64,000 bases of DNA, taken from JBGANR01 sp044222225 (GTDB lineage Bacteria > Actinomycetota > Actinomycetes > Mycobacteriales > Mycobacteriaceae). The notes beneath the pieces are model-generated. The model was given only the letters and a program-made list of their open reading frames with translations, had not been told where the DNA came from and made no database searches. This document shows, piece by piece, positions 15,373 to 24,306 of this stretch (positions are counted from its first letter, which is position 1; each line of letters opens with the position of its first letter). The translations under genes were made by a program, and so were the position numbers. The stretch is from NCBI GenBank assembly GCA_044222225.1, contig JBGANR010000011.1:1-64000 (forward strand). The letters run 5' to 3'.

Positions 15373-18300
15373 CTAGTGTGTCCTTCGGTTCGGCGGTCGC
15401 TTCGACGGTGACTGTAGATCATCACCGAGCCCACCGCCCCCGGCCGTCTCGGCGGCCGCGAGCAGTTCTCCGAGACGGTCCGCGTCCGGCAGCTCGGCGG
15501 GGGCCAGCGTCAGACCCGCCCGGACGTAGACGAACGCCGCGCGGACCGTCTCGATCGCGACACCGGCGAGTTCTGCCCAGGCCACCCGGTAGGCGGCCAG
15601 TTGCAACTCGGCGGCGGCGCGGTCGCGGCCGGTCGGGACGGCACCCGTCTTCCAGTCGACGACGGTGAAGCCGCCGTCCGCCTCGGTGAAGACGGCGTCC
15701 ATCCTGCCGCGCAGGATCCGGCCGCCGACGGACGTCTCGAACGGAACCTCGACGTCGATCGGCGTACGCGCCGCCCACGGCGTCTCCAGGAACCGCTCCT
15801 TCAGCTCGGCGAGGTCGGCGTCGCCGGCGGCTTCGGCATCCGCGGCACCGGGGAGCTCATCGATGTCGAGCAGTTTCGACGCCCCGAACCGGCGCTCCAC
15901 CCAGGCGTGGAAGGCCGTGCCGCGACGAGCGAGCGGGTTGGGACGGAACGGCACCGGACGACGCAGGGCTCGGGCGAAGTCCTCGGGGCTCTTGCCGAGT
16001 TCGACCAGCTGGCTGACCGACATGTGCCGCGGCAGCGGCACCGTGACCCGCGACGCCGCCGCCTCCCGACGCTCGGCCAGCAGCGCGTCGGCCTCGGCGA
16101 TCCAGTCGGCCACATCCGGATCGGCCGCGGCCACCGCACCGAGGGACTCCTCGGCCCATGCCGGCGATCGCATCGCCTCGGCCACCGTGGCCGCCGCCGC
16201 CTCGACCACCGCGCGTCGATCGCCGAGCGGATCGGCCGGCCACGACGCGGTCACGGGGCTGAGCGTGAGCGGGTTCACCTCTGCGTCGGGCACCTCCGGG
16301 ATCGGCGCCCACACGTCGACGGCCATCCCGTCGGGCACGGCGCGTGCGACCTCCGCGATGCGCGTCATGAAGTCCGACGGCCCGCGCACCTTCCCGGTGT
16401 CCGGCCAATGGTGCGACGAGACGAGCAGCATGCGCTCGGTCCGGGTGACCGCGACGTACAGCAACCGCAGGTCCTCGTCGAGCCGCCGGCTGTCGATCGC
16501 CTCCTTGAAACCGGCGATCGCGTCGGTCAGGTCCCGTCGGTTCTCCAACCCGACGAGCGGCAGCTCCGGATAGCCGTCACCTCGGATGCGCGCCAGATCA
16601 CCGCGCAGCGGCCCGGGCAGCTCCCGCGCGCTGCCGAGCCACGACGACTCCTTGCGCCCCGACGGGAACACGCCGTCGGCGAGATGCGGCACCGCCACGA
16701 CCTCCCATTCGAGGCCCTTCGCCGCGTGCACGGTGAGGATCTGCACCCTGTCCGGGGCGACGTCGACCGGCGCAAGGGCCAGCCCGTCCTCGATCGACGA
16801 CGCGGCGTCGAGGAACGCGAGCAGGCCCGACAGCGTCGGCGTGTGACGTTCGGAGTACCGGGCGACCTCGGCCGCGAACGCGTCGAGGTGCTCGCGTCCC
16901 GTCGCATCGCCACGCAACCGCCTGGCCGCGATCTGCGCCTCGACGTCGACGCCGATCGCGCGCTCCACGTCGGCGACGAGCTCGGGCAGCGGCGACCCGA
17001 TGCGCGCGCGCAAGCCGTCGAGCTGCCGGTTGAGCGCGGTGATGCGCGCATGGCCCTCCGCCGAGTAGCGACCGGGCGCCCCGGGGTCGGCGACGGCGTC
17101 ACCGAGGCCGGCGGCCTCGACGAGTTCCCCGGGCAGCGCTGCGTCCAGGCTTTCGGCGAGCTGCCCGGCGTCCGTCAACGCCCCCGACGCCCCGCGGGAC
17201 CCGACGGCGGCGAGTTCCTTCGCGCGTCGCCAGAGAGCGGCGAGGTCGGCGGCACCGAGCCGCCAGCGGGCGCCCGTGAGCAACCGCATGGCGGCCGAAC
17301 CGGCCATCGGATCGGCCATCAGCGTCAACGTCGCCACGACGTCGGCCACCTCGGGCACCAGCAACAGACCGCCGAGGCCGACGACCTCCGCCGGGATCCC
17401 CCGCTCCGCGAGGGCGTCGCGCAGCGGCGGCGCGTCGGCGTTGCGCCGGACGAGGACCGCGGTGGTCGGCGGCGACTCCCCCCGGCTCGCCGCCGCCTCG
17501 TACTCGGCGGCGATCGAGTCGGCCACCCAGCCCCGCTCGTCGACGACGGTCTCGGTGACGGCGATCGCGACCCGGCCCGACGGCGCGTCCGGTCTCGGAC
17601 GCAACGTGCTGACCGGTACCGAGCCGGCCCGCAACTCGGCGGACAGATCGTTGGCCAGGACGAGCGCGCTCGTCGGGTTGCGCCAGCTGGTGAGCAGCTC
17701 CAGCCGGTTCGCCGGGCCGTCCACGCCCGCGAAATCGGTGGCGAACCGCGGCAGGTTCACCGCCGACGCCCCGCGCCAGCCGTAGATCGACTGGATGGGG
17801 TCGCCGACGGCCGTCACCGCCGCCGACGGCCGCCCGCCCGCCGCACCGAACAGATGCGAGAGCAGCACGCGCTGCGCATGGCCGGTGTCCTGGTACTCGT
17901 CCAACAGGACCGCACCGACGGCTCTGCGTTCCGCCTCGACGACATCGGGGTGGTCCCGCACGAGCCGGGCCGCCAGCGACATCTGACTGCCGAAGTCGAG
18001 CACGCCGCGATCGGACATCACCTGTGCCATCCGCCGGAGCAGCGGTACCAGCGTGCGCCGCTCGGCGGCGGTGTCCGCGATAGCGGTGAGATCCTTCGGC
18101 GGGTTCGCGCGCTGCCCTTTGCCCGGGGGAAGCGTCGCGATGAGCCGTTCGAGATCGTCGGTGGCCGTCAGGAGATCGTCGGTCGTGGCGAGGTGCTCCG
18201 CGAGCGCCGAGTGCAGCGCGAGCACCGACTCCGTGACCGTCGCCGGCGTCCTGGGGGTGTCGAGCTCACCGTCCCACTGGGCCACCACCTCGAACGCGAG

Positions 18301-18801
18301 CTGCCACAACTCGGTCTCCGACAGGAGCGTCGCGGACGGCTCCATCGGCAGCAGCAGCCCGTAGTCGGCCAGCAGCCGTCCCGCGTACGCGTGGTATGTG
18401 CTGACCTCGGGGTCGCTGCCGCGGATGTCGGCACGGATCGATCCGTCGGGGTCGAGCCGCTCCATGATCGGCGCCGCGGCGAGCCGCGCCAGCCGCGACC
18501 GGATCCGCGTCGCGAGCTGCTGCGCCGCCTTGCGGGTGAAGGTCAGGCCGAGCACACGATCGGGCGTCAGCAGCCCGTTCGCGACGAGCCAGATCACCCG
18601 CGAGGCCATCGTCTCCGTCTTGCCCGCGCCCGCCCCCGCCACGACCAGCACCGGCGCGAGCGGATGCTCGATGACGGCGATCTGCTCGCCGGTCGGCCGC
18701 GGCAGCTCGAGGGCAGCCGCCAGCGTCACCGCCGAGACCATCGGAGTGTCGATCCGCAGCGCGATCTGGTGCTCGGCCATCGACACGCGACGCCTAGCCA
18801 T
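15373..18801 (-). CDS. adnB: AdnB, motor-nuclease subunit of the AdnAB recombination complex
   Basis: This 1142-residue protein has an N-terminal UvrD-like motor with Walker A GAGAGKT (56-62), TFTRKAA, DEYQDTGHAQ, QSIYGWRGA and LLYVAVTRTERMLLV. The C-terminal RecB-family nuclease has FTVVDWKTG and QLAAYRVAW near residue 1050. AdnAB is the mycobacterial end-resection helicase-nuclease that replaces RecBCD. This gene is downstream of adnA and overlaps it by 8 nt (start at 18801, adnA stop at 18794), so expression is coupled. Its order and length match Rv3201c. The C-terminus runs directly into the potassium-channel start. Confidence 0.93.
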   Translation of the reverse strand: MARRRVSMAEHQIALRIDTPMVSAVTLAAALELPRPTGEQIAVIEHPLAPVLVVAGAGAGKTETMASRVIWLVANGLLTPDRVLGLTFTRKAAQQLATRIRSRLARLAAAPIMERLDPDGSIRADIRGSDPEVSTYHAYAGRLLADYGLLLPMEPSATLLSETELWQLAFEVVAQWDGELDTPRTPATVTESVLALHSALAEHLATTDDLLTATDDLERLIATLPPGKGQRANPPKDLTAIADTAAERRTLVPLLRRMAQVMSDRGVLDFGSQMSLAARLVRDHPDVVEAERRAVGAVLLDEYQDTGHAQRVLLSHLFGAAGGRPSAAVTAVGDPIQSIYGWRGASAVNLPRFATDFAGVDGPANRLELLTSWRNPTSALVLANDLSAELRAGSVPVSTLRPRPDAPSGRVAIAVTETVVDERGWVADSIAAEYEAAASRGESPPTTAVLVRRNADAPPLRDALAERGIPAEVVGLGGLLLVPEVADVVATLTLMADPMAGSAAMRLLTGARWRLGAADLAALWRRAKELAAVGSRGASGALTDAGQLAESLDAALPGELVEAAGLGDAVADPGAPGRYSAEGHARITALNRQLDGLRARIGSPLPELVADVERAIGVDVEAQIAARRLRGDATGREHLDAFAAEVARYSERHTPTLSGLLAFLDAASSIEDGLALAPVDVAPDRVQILTVHAAKGLEWEVVAVPHLADGVFPSGRKESSWLGSARELPGPLRGDLARIRGDGYPELPLVGLENRRDLTDAIAGFKEAIDSRRLDEDLRLLYVAVTRTERMLLVSSHHWPDTGKVRGPSDFMTRIAEVARAVPDGMAVDVWAPIPEVPDAEVNPLTLSPVTASWPADPLGDRRAVVEAAAATVAEAMRSPAWAEESLGAVAAADPDVADWIAEADALLAERREAAASRVTVPLPRHMSVSQLVELGKSPEDFARALRRPVPFRPNPLARRGTAFHAWVERRFGASKLLDIDELPGAADAEAAGDADLAELKERFLETPWAARTPIDVEVPFETSVGGRILRGRMDAVFTEADGGFTVVDWKTGAVPTGRDRAAAELQLAAYRVAWAELAGVAIETVRAAFVYVRAGLTLAPAELPDADRLGELLAAAETAGGGGLGDDLQSPSKRPPNRRTH

Positions 18802-21800
18802 CGGTCACCGCCCGTCCGGCCGACTGCGCCGGGCAGCTCGACCACACCGGACAGTACGAGCAGGTCGGGTTGATCTCGGCCCGGAAGGTCGGCCCCACGC
18901 TCGCGGCAGCGGCCGACCGGACGACCCCGATCCACTCGTCGACCTGCTCCGGTGTGAGCGGCTCCTGCACCCGCTCCGCCGCGCCCGTCGTCCGATTAGG
19001 CGTCGACACGTACACGAGCCGGCCACCGCCGGGGGCGGCCCCCGACTCCTTGACACCGCCGAGCGCGATGGCGAGTTGATACGCCGCGAGCTGCGGGTGC
19101 TCGGCCGCGGCCTGTCTGGTGATCACCGTCTTCGCCGTCTTGAGATCGACGATGACGGCGCGCCCGGTCCCGTCGGCCTCCAGCCGGTCGACGCGTCCGC
19201 GCAGCCGGACGGCGGGGGCGGCCGGCTCCACGCCGCCTGCGCCCTCCTCGTCGGCTCGCCCGACTTCCTCGACGACGGCGTCGACGTCGACCTCCACGCC
19301 GAGCTCCGACAGTTCCGCACGCGAATACCGCAGCCAGGCACGGAGATTGGCGAGCATCGACTCCGTCCTGGCCAGCTCGGCACGCGAATACCACTCCGCA
19401 CCGGTGTCGATCGCACTCCACACCCGGCGCAGTTCGGCCGTCACCTGCTCCGGTGCGACGTTGCCCGCGACGGCCTGCGCGAGCGTGTGCAGCAACGTGC
19501 CCTGCAGCGCCGGCGCCGCGTCGCCGTTCACACCCCCCGAGCGTTCCAGGAACCACCGCAGCGAGCACGCCGACAACGTCGCCACCGTCGACGGCGACAG
19601 GACGACGGGCCCACGCTCGGCCGTCCACAGCGGTTCGACGGTGCTCACCGGCGCGACGCCGTACCAGTCATCCGGGCCGGCGCCCGGCACCCCCTCGGTC
19701 GCGAGGCGTGCCAGCAGCGCGGCCGCGGCGCGCCCCCGATCCGTGTCGCGCGCGCCGACCACCTCGGTGCGGAGCGTCGCGACGAGATCCGCCAGGTTGA
19801 GCCCTCGCCGCGGCCCGCTCTCGATGGCGATGCCGCCGTCCTCGGGCGCCGCCGCGAAACCGGCGAGCTCGGCGATGAACCGCGACGGCACGAGATCGCC
19901 GACCCCGTCGTCCACCGCGGACAGCTGCACACCCAGCCTGGCTCTCGACGCGGCGACGAGCAGCAGCCGGCGCTCCTCCGCCAACGCCGCCGCCGGACGA
20001 GACAGCGTCGACAACGCGTCCGCGGCGACGCCGTCGAGGAGATCGAGCAGGTCGGGCGTGCCGAGCACACCGCCGCGGCTGCGCAACGACGGCCACGTCC
20101 CCTCCTGCAGGCCGGTGACGGCGACGACGTCCCACTCCCGTCCGGCCGCGGCATGTGCGCTGACGATCGTGACGGTGTCCGGCGCCGACGCACGCCGCCC
20201 GGTACCGGACGGGATGAGCAGTTGCTCGACGTAGTCGACGAAGGCCGTGAGCGAGGCCCCGGGCAACGTGTCGGCGTACGCCGCGGCCGAGTCGAACAAG
20301 GCCACGACGCCGTCGAGCTCCCGGTCGGCGTAAGTCCCGAGGGAGCCGCCGGCCAGCGCCTGACCCGTCCAGCGCTGGGCGAGCCCCGTGTGCTGCCACG
20401 CCGCCCACAGCGTCTCCTCGACACCGCCCCCGCTCGCGCGGGCCCGCCGGCCTGCGTCGACGGCGCCGAGCACCCGGCGCAGCGGCGCCGACTCCGCATC
20501 GCTGAGCTGTTCGCAGAGCGAGGAACCTCCGTCGGCGATCGCCGCCGCGAGCACCGCGCCCGACTCCCGCTCGCCCCCCGCGGCGAGTTCGACGCGTCGT
20601 ACACCGCGTCGCAACCGACGGAGCGAGACCGGATCGGCCCGTCCGATCGGCCCCGACAACAGCCGGACGGCGACGTCGGCGTCCGGCACGCCCTCGACGC
20701 AGCGCAGCACCTCCAACAACCCCGCGACGGATCGCTGCCGCGCCAGCGGCGTCTCGCTCGCCGACGCGGCGGCGGGTACACCGGCGGCCGCGAGAGCCCG
20801 CCGCAGCGGCCCGATCGACGCCGTCACCGATCGCGCGACGATCGCCATCCTGTTCCACGGCACCCCGTCGAACAGGTGTGCACGGCGCAGGAGGTCCGCG
20901 ATCCCCGCGGCCTCCTTGGCCGCCGATTGATAGACGCGGACCACCGCCGTGCCGCCGGGTGCGTCCGGAGCCGGTTCTGGAGCGGCCAGGCGGGCGCCGG
21001 GCAGTCGGCCTGCGATCGTGGCGGCCATCGACGCCACGGCCCGGCTGTGCCGGAACGACCGGGTGAGCACGACGTCCCGGTCGGGCGTCGGCGGCGCCAG
21101 CTCGGTGAGAAAGCGCGAGCTCGCGCCGCGGAACCGATAGATCGACTGGGCGCCGTCACCCGCGATGACGACGCGCTCGGCGGTGCCCGCCGCCCGTCGG
21201 ATGAGGTCGGCGGCCTGCGGATCGAGGTGGTGGGCGTCGTCGACGTAGACCTCGCGCAGCCGCGACTGCTCGCGCATGAGCAGTTCCTCGTCGGTCGCGA
21301 GCGCTGTGAGCGCCGCACCCACCAGTTCGGCGGCGTCGAACGCCGCCGGCGTAGCCTCCGGCGCCGTCGCACCGCGCAGCAACGTGGCCTGCTCGTAGAC
21401 CCGGTAGGCGTCGCCCGCCGCCGTCCACTCCGGACGACCGTGCTCCCGCCCCAGCTCGATGAGCCATTCGGGACCGACGCCCCGCTCCGCGGCGCGCATC
21501 ATGATGTCGCGCAGCACGACGGCGAATCCGTTCGTCCCCAGCGCCGGCCGCAACGCCTCCGGCCACCTCGTGGCGCCGTCGGCGACGTCACCGGCGAGCA
21601 GCTCGCGCATCATCGCGTCCTGCTCCGCGGACGTGACGAGCCGCGGCGGGGATTCGTCGAGCAACGCCGTCTGCAGCCGCAACACCGCGAAGGCGTAACT
21701 GTGGACCGTTCGGACCAGCGGACTTCGGGAGGCACGCAAGGACGCCGTACCGAGTACGCGATCCGCGATGCGCTCGGTCATCTCGACGGCCGCCCGACGC

Positions 21801-22063
21801 GACGACACGAGAACGAGCACCGACTCCGGATCGACCCCGCGCTGCAGCGACGCCGCGACGGCGTCGACGAGCAGCGAGGTCTTGCCCGTACCCGGACCGC
21901 CCCGCACCCGATAGGGCACCCACCCGCCACGGCCCGCGACGCGCGGTGCGCGCAGCAGCGCCGCCGCCGGCTCCGGCCAGCCGCGCTCGACGCGTTCGGG
22001 CGCCGGCGTCGGCACGAGCCGCACCTCGATCGCGTGGCCCGATGCCGTGGATGTCGTCGTCAT
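18794..22063 (-). CDS. adnA: AdnA, motor-nuclease subunit of the AdnAB recombination complex
   Basis: This 1089-residue partner of AdnB has Walker A GGPGTGKT (55-62), an unusual Walker B of the DDAHHLDP type (VYVDDAHHLD), QSIYRFRGASS and, at the C-terminus, a RecB-type nuclease (VIVDLKTAKT, HPQLAAYQLAI). Four cysteines fit an iron-sulfur cluster: one in CSLRWFLER and three in CSYCPVWSSC at the C-terminus, as in AddB/AdnA-like nucleases. It resects double-strand DNA ends. The ATG has GGGGAGGAGG about 7 nt upstream. A partial PafBC-like TGTCGGAC lies at 22112-22119 but lacks a matching -10. Divergent from lipV. Confidence 0.93.
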   Translation of the reverse strand: MTTTSTASGHAIEVRLVPTPAPERVERGWPEPAAALLRAPRVAGRGGWVPYRVRGGPGTGKTSLLVDAVAASLQRGVDPESVLVLVSSRRAAVEMTERIADRVLGTASLRASRSPLVRTVHSYAFAVLRLQTALLDESPPRLVTSAEQDAMMRELLAGDVADGATRWPEALRPALGTNGFAVVLRDIMMRAAERGVGPEWLIELGREHGRPEWTAAGDAYRVYEQATLLRGATAPEATPAAFDAAELVGAALTALATDEELLMREQSRLREVYVDDAHHLDPQAADLIRRAAGTAERVVIAGDGAQSIYRFRGASSRFLTELAPPTPDRDVVLTRSFRHSRAVASMAATIAGRLPGARLAAPEPAPDAPGGTAVVRVYQSAAKEAAGIADLLRRAHLFDGVPWNRMAIVARSVTASIGPLRRALAAAGVPAAASASETPLARQRSVAGLLEVLRCVEGVPDADVAVRLLSGPIGRADPVSLRRLRRGVRRVELAAGGERESGAVLAAAIADGGSSLCEQLSDAESAPLRRVLGAVDAGRRARASGGGVEETLWAAWQHTGLAQRWTGQALAGGSLGTYADRELDGVVALFDSAAAYADTLPGASLTAFVDYVEQLLIPSGTGRRASAPDTVTIVSAHAAAGREWDVVAVTGLQEGTWPSLRSRGGVLGTPDLLDLLDGVAADALSTLSRPAAALAEERRLLLVAASRARLGVQLSAVDDGVGDLVPSRFIAELAGFAAAPEDGGIAIESGPRRGLNLADLVATLRTEVVGARDTDRGRAAAALLARLATEGVPGAGPDDWYGVAPVSTVEPLWTAERGPVVLSPSTVATLSACSLRWFLERSGGVNGDAAPALQGTLLHTLAQAVAGNVAPEQVTAELRRVWSAIDTGAEWYSRAELARTESMLANLRAWLRYSRAELSELGVEVDVDAVVEEVGRADEEGAGGVEPAAPAVRLRGRVDRLEADGTGRAVIVDLKTAKTVITRQAAAEHPQLAAYQLAIALGGVKESGAAPGGGRLVYVSTPNRTTGAAERVQEPLTPEQVDEWIGVVRSAAAASVGPTFRAEINPTCSYCPVWSSCPAQSAGRAVTDG

Positions 22064-22186
22064 CGCCCGCCTCCTCCCCTGTCAGCGGCGTACCGCAACA
22101 AGAACACAGGGGTCCGACAGAATTCGCGGTCGGGCCTGTGACCTGCGCAGATATCACGGATGCACGTTTTTGTCGCACCCCTCTGC

Positions 22187-22192
22187 CACGAT
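22187..22192 (+). promoter_or_regulatory. weak -10 element of lipV, leaderless start
   Basis: CACGAT lies 7 nt before the ATG at 22200. The match is weak, but no Shine-Dalgarno is present for either candidate ATG (22191 or 22200), and this spacing favours the second. Confidence 0.3.
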
Positions 22193-22199
22193 GCCAAGC

Positions 22200-23012
22200 A
22201 TGCACATCACATCCCGCACCGCCGACGGCCGGGCGCACTTCCACCGCTTCGGCCCGCCGCCGTCCGACGCGCCGGTCGTCCTGGCGCTGCACGGCGTCAC
22301 CGGGCACGGCGCGCGCTGGCGGTCCCTGGCCGAACTGCTGCCGGAGACGACATTCCTCGCACCGGACCTGCTCGGCCACGGCGAATCGTCCTGGGAGCCG
22401 CCGTGGACGATCGAGGCGCAGGTGGACGCCGCGCTGGCCGTGCTGGACGCCGCCGGCGTCGGCCACGGCGCCGGTTCCGTGCTCGTGCTCGGCCACTCCT
22501 ACGGCGGGCTGCTCGCCGTCCATCTCTCCCACCGCCTCGGCGCCCGGGCACGGGCGCTCGTCCTCCTCGACCCGGCCATCGCGCTCCCCGCCCGGGCCGG
22601 CGAGGAGCTGGCCCGTCAGACACTGCTCACCTGGACGATGGCCGATGCCGATGACGCGCGGTCGCGCAAACGCGCCGAGGCCTGGCACGACGTCCCCGCA
22701 CACGAGTTGGAGACCGAGATCGCGACCCACCTCGTACCCGCCCCGGGGGGCCGCGTCCAATGGCGCCTGCATCCGGGCGCCATCGGCGCGACGTGGGCCG
22801 AGCTGACGCGATCGGCGGTCCTACCGGCCGACGGCGTCGACGTGGACATCGTCATCGCCGACCATCAGGACCCGCCGCTGCTGCCGACGGGCTACGCCGA
22901 AGCAGTGGCGGCACGTCAGGGATCTCGTGTGCTGCACACCGACTGCGACCACATGGTGCCCCTGGCGCGTCCGGAGTTCGTCGCGGATGTGATCCGGGAG
23001 CGATGGCGATGA
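22200..23012 (+). CDS. lipV: alpha/beta hydrolase, LipV type
   Basis: This 270-residue alpha/beta hydrolase has an oxyanion HGVTGHG, the nucleophile elbow GHSYGG, an acid in the region VIADHQDPP and the catalytic His in CDHMVPL near the C-terminus. Position and size match mycobacterial lipV (Rv3203), an esterase/lipase on short to medium acyl chains. No signal peptide is visible. An ATG 9 nt upstream (22191) is the alternative start. The stop overlaps the start of the following alkyltransferase-like gene (ATGA), indicating translational coupling. Confidence 0.85.
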   Translation: MHITSRTADGRAHFHRFGPPPSDAPVVLALHGVTGHGARWRSLAELLPETTFLAPDLLGHGESSWEPPWTIEAQVDAALAVLDAAGVGHGAGSVLVLGHSYGGLLAVHLSHRLGARARALVLLDPAIALPARAGEELARQTLLTWTMADADDARSRKRAEAWHDVPAHELETEIATHLVPAPGGRVQWRLHPGAIGATWAELTRSAVLPADGVDVDIVIADHQDPPLLPTGYAEAVAARQGSRVLHTDCDHMVPLARPEFVADVIRERWR

Positions 23013-23326
23013 CGCGGATCACCGACGCCGTCGTCGAGCGGGTACGCGCCCTCATCGCGACCGTCCCGGCGGGGCGCGTCGCGACCTACGGCGACATCGC
23101 CGACGCCGCGGGGCTGTCGAGCCCCCGCATCGTCGGGGCGATCATGCGCGAGGATTCCGCGGATCTGCCGTGGCACCGCATCATCGCCGCCCACGGTCGC
23201 CCCTCGCCGCACCTGCGCGAACGCCAGCTCGAGTTGCTGCGCGGCGAAGGCGTTCTCGCGATCGACGGCCGGGTACCGATGCCCCGCTACCGCGTCACCG
23301 GCCTCGGCCAGGAGGAGGGCGCCTAG
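23009..23326 (+). CDS. alkyltransferase-like protein (ATL)
   Basis: This 105-residue protein is the DNA-binding module of O6-alkylguanine transferases: TVPAGRVATYGDIADAAG, SPRIVGAIMR and the active-site segment LPWHRIIAAHG. The alkyl-acceptor cysteine of the PCHR motif is replaced by tryptophan (PWHR), which defines ATL proteins. They bind O6-alkylguanine without repairing it and hand it to nucleotide excision repair. The ATG overlaps the lipV stop; an in-frame ATG lies 6 nt earlier (23003). It corresponds to Rv3204. Confidence 0.93.
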   Translation: MTRITDAVVERVRALIATVPAGRVATYGDIADAAGLSSPRIVGAIMREDSADLPWHRIIAAHGRPSPHLRERQLELLRGEGVLAIDGRVPMPRYRVTGLGQEEGA

Positions 23327-23377
23327 ACGAGAACCGCCGATCCGCCCTGAACCGGGGCGACCCGCACAGCGATGCGC

Positions 23378-24271
23378 CTAGACGAGGAACCTGACGAGTT
23401 CGGCCACGCGCAGCAGCCCCGGCAACGCCTCCGCCGTGGCGCGCGGATGGACGGCGTGCACCGCCAGGCGGAACATCGTCGCCCGGAGCAGCATCTGCGG
23501 CCACTCGGGGGTGTCGGCCCAGCGTCCGATGAGTCCTTCGTCGGCGCCGCCCCATGCGATCGAGTCGACGACGACCACGGCGGCGGCCCACCCCGCAGGC
23601 CGCCAGTACGGGGTGATGTCGGTGAGACCGGGCGCCGCGGCACCGGCGAACAGGACGGTGCCGAAGAGGTCACCGTGGACGACCTGGTTCGGGGACGACA
23701 CCGGGCGGCGCAGCGATGCGAGCTGCCGGAGGACGTCGACGCTGTGCGCGCCTTCGCGATCCGTCGGCTCGGACAGCCCTGCCAGGCGGGCCGTCTTGAG
23801 CGGCTGGTCCTCCCAGGCGGCGCGGTCGGCCACCGTGAAGATGTCGACCTCGCTGTGCGGCGGCGCCGGCGTCTGCAGGATGAAACGCGGACGCTCCAGC
23901 GGCGCGGTCGCCTCGTGCAGGCGCCAGGAGAGCTGGACGAGTTCGTCATGCCGGGACTCGGGGGTGCCCGCGACGTACGTGTCGGCGCGCCATCCGGCGA
24001 CGACGTAGCGGCCGTCGGTGGCCCGGACCGGGCGGGCGACCCGAATGCCGTCGACGACGAGCTCCTCACGCACCGCAGCGGACCAGGCGGCACGCGCGTG
24101 GTCGGGGACGAGGGTCATGACGACCTCCCCGATCCGCCACCCGCCGCCGGGCCGGGGCACGACGTCCGCCCGGTCCAGACCGAACGTGGCGCGGACGTGA
24201 TCGGGCGGCGGCACCGAGCCGGACGCGGGGAACTCCCCTTCGCGGGGCGGCGCGGCGTGGCTGTCTGTCAC
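23378..24271 (-). CDS. TIGR02569-type conserved protein (Rv3205c), aminoglycoside-phosphotransferase-like fold
   Basis: This 297-residue actinobacterial protein begins with PPPDHVRATFGL, typical of the TIGR02569 family. A kinase-like Brenner motif, VVHGDLFGTVLFAG, lies in the second half, followed by TDITPYWRPAGWAAAVVVVD, which resembles the DFG-equivalent of APH-fold enzymes. The substrate is unknown. The GTG at 24271 is chosen for agreement with family N-termini; a TTG at 24310 overlapping the moeZ stop is an alternative. It lies directly downstream of moeZ and is probably co-transcribed. Confidence 0.82.
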   Translation of the reverse strand: MTDSHAAPPREGEFPASGSVPPPDHVRATFGLDRADVVPRPGGGWRIGEVVMTLVPDHARAAWSAAVREELVVDGIRVARPVRATDGRYVVAGWRADTYVAGTPESRHDELVQLSWRLHEATAPLERPRFILQTPAPPHSEVDIFTVADRAAWEDQPLKTARLAGLSEPTDREGAHSVDVLRQLASLRRPVSSPNQVVHGDLFGTVLFAGAAAPGLTDITPYWRPAGWAAAVVVVDSIAWGGADEGLIGRWADTPEWPQMLLRATMFRLAVHAVHPRATAEALPGLLRVAELVRFLV

Positions 24272-24306
24272 CCGGACACGGTACCGCCGGGTGGAAGCCG
24301 CGCGCG

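Noticed and set aside
22112..22119. TGTCGGAC upstream of adnA as a PafBC-type site
   Set aside because: No TANNNT follows at the required spacing, and adnA has a normal Shine-Dalgarno leader, so support is too weak.
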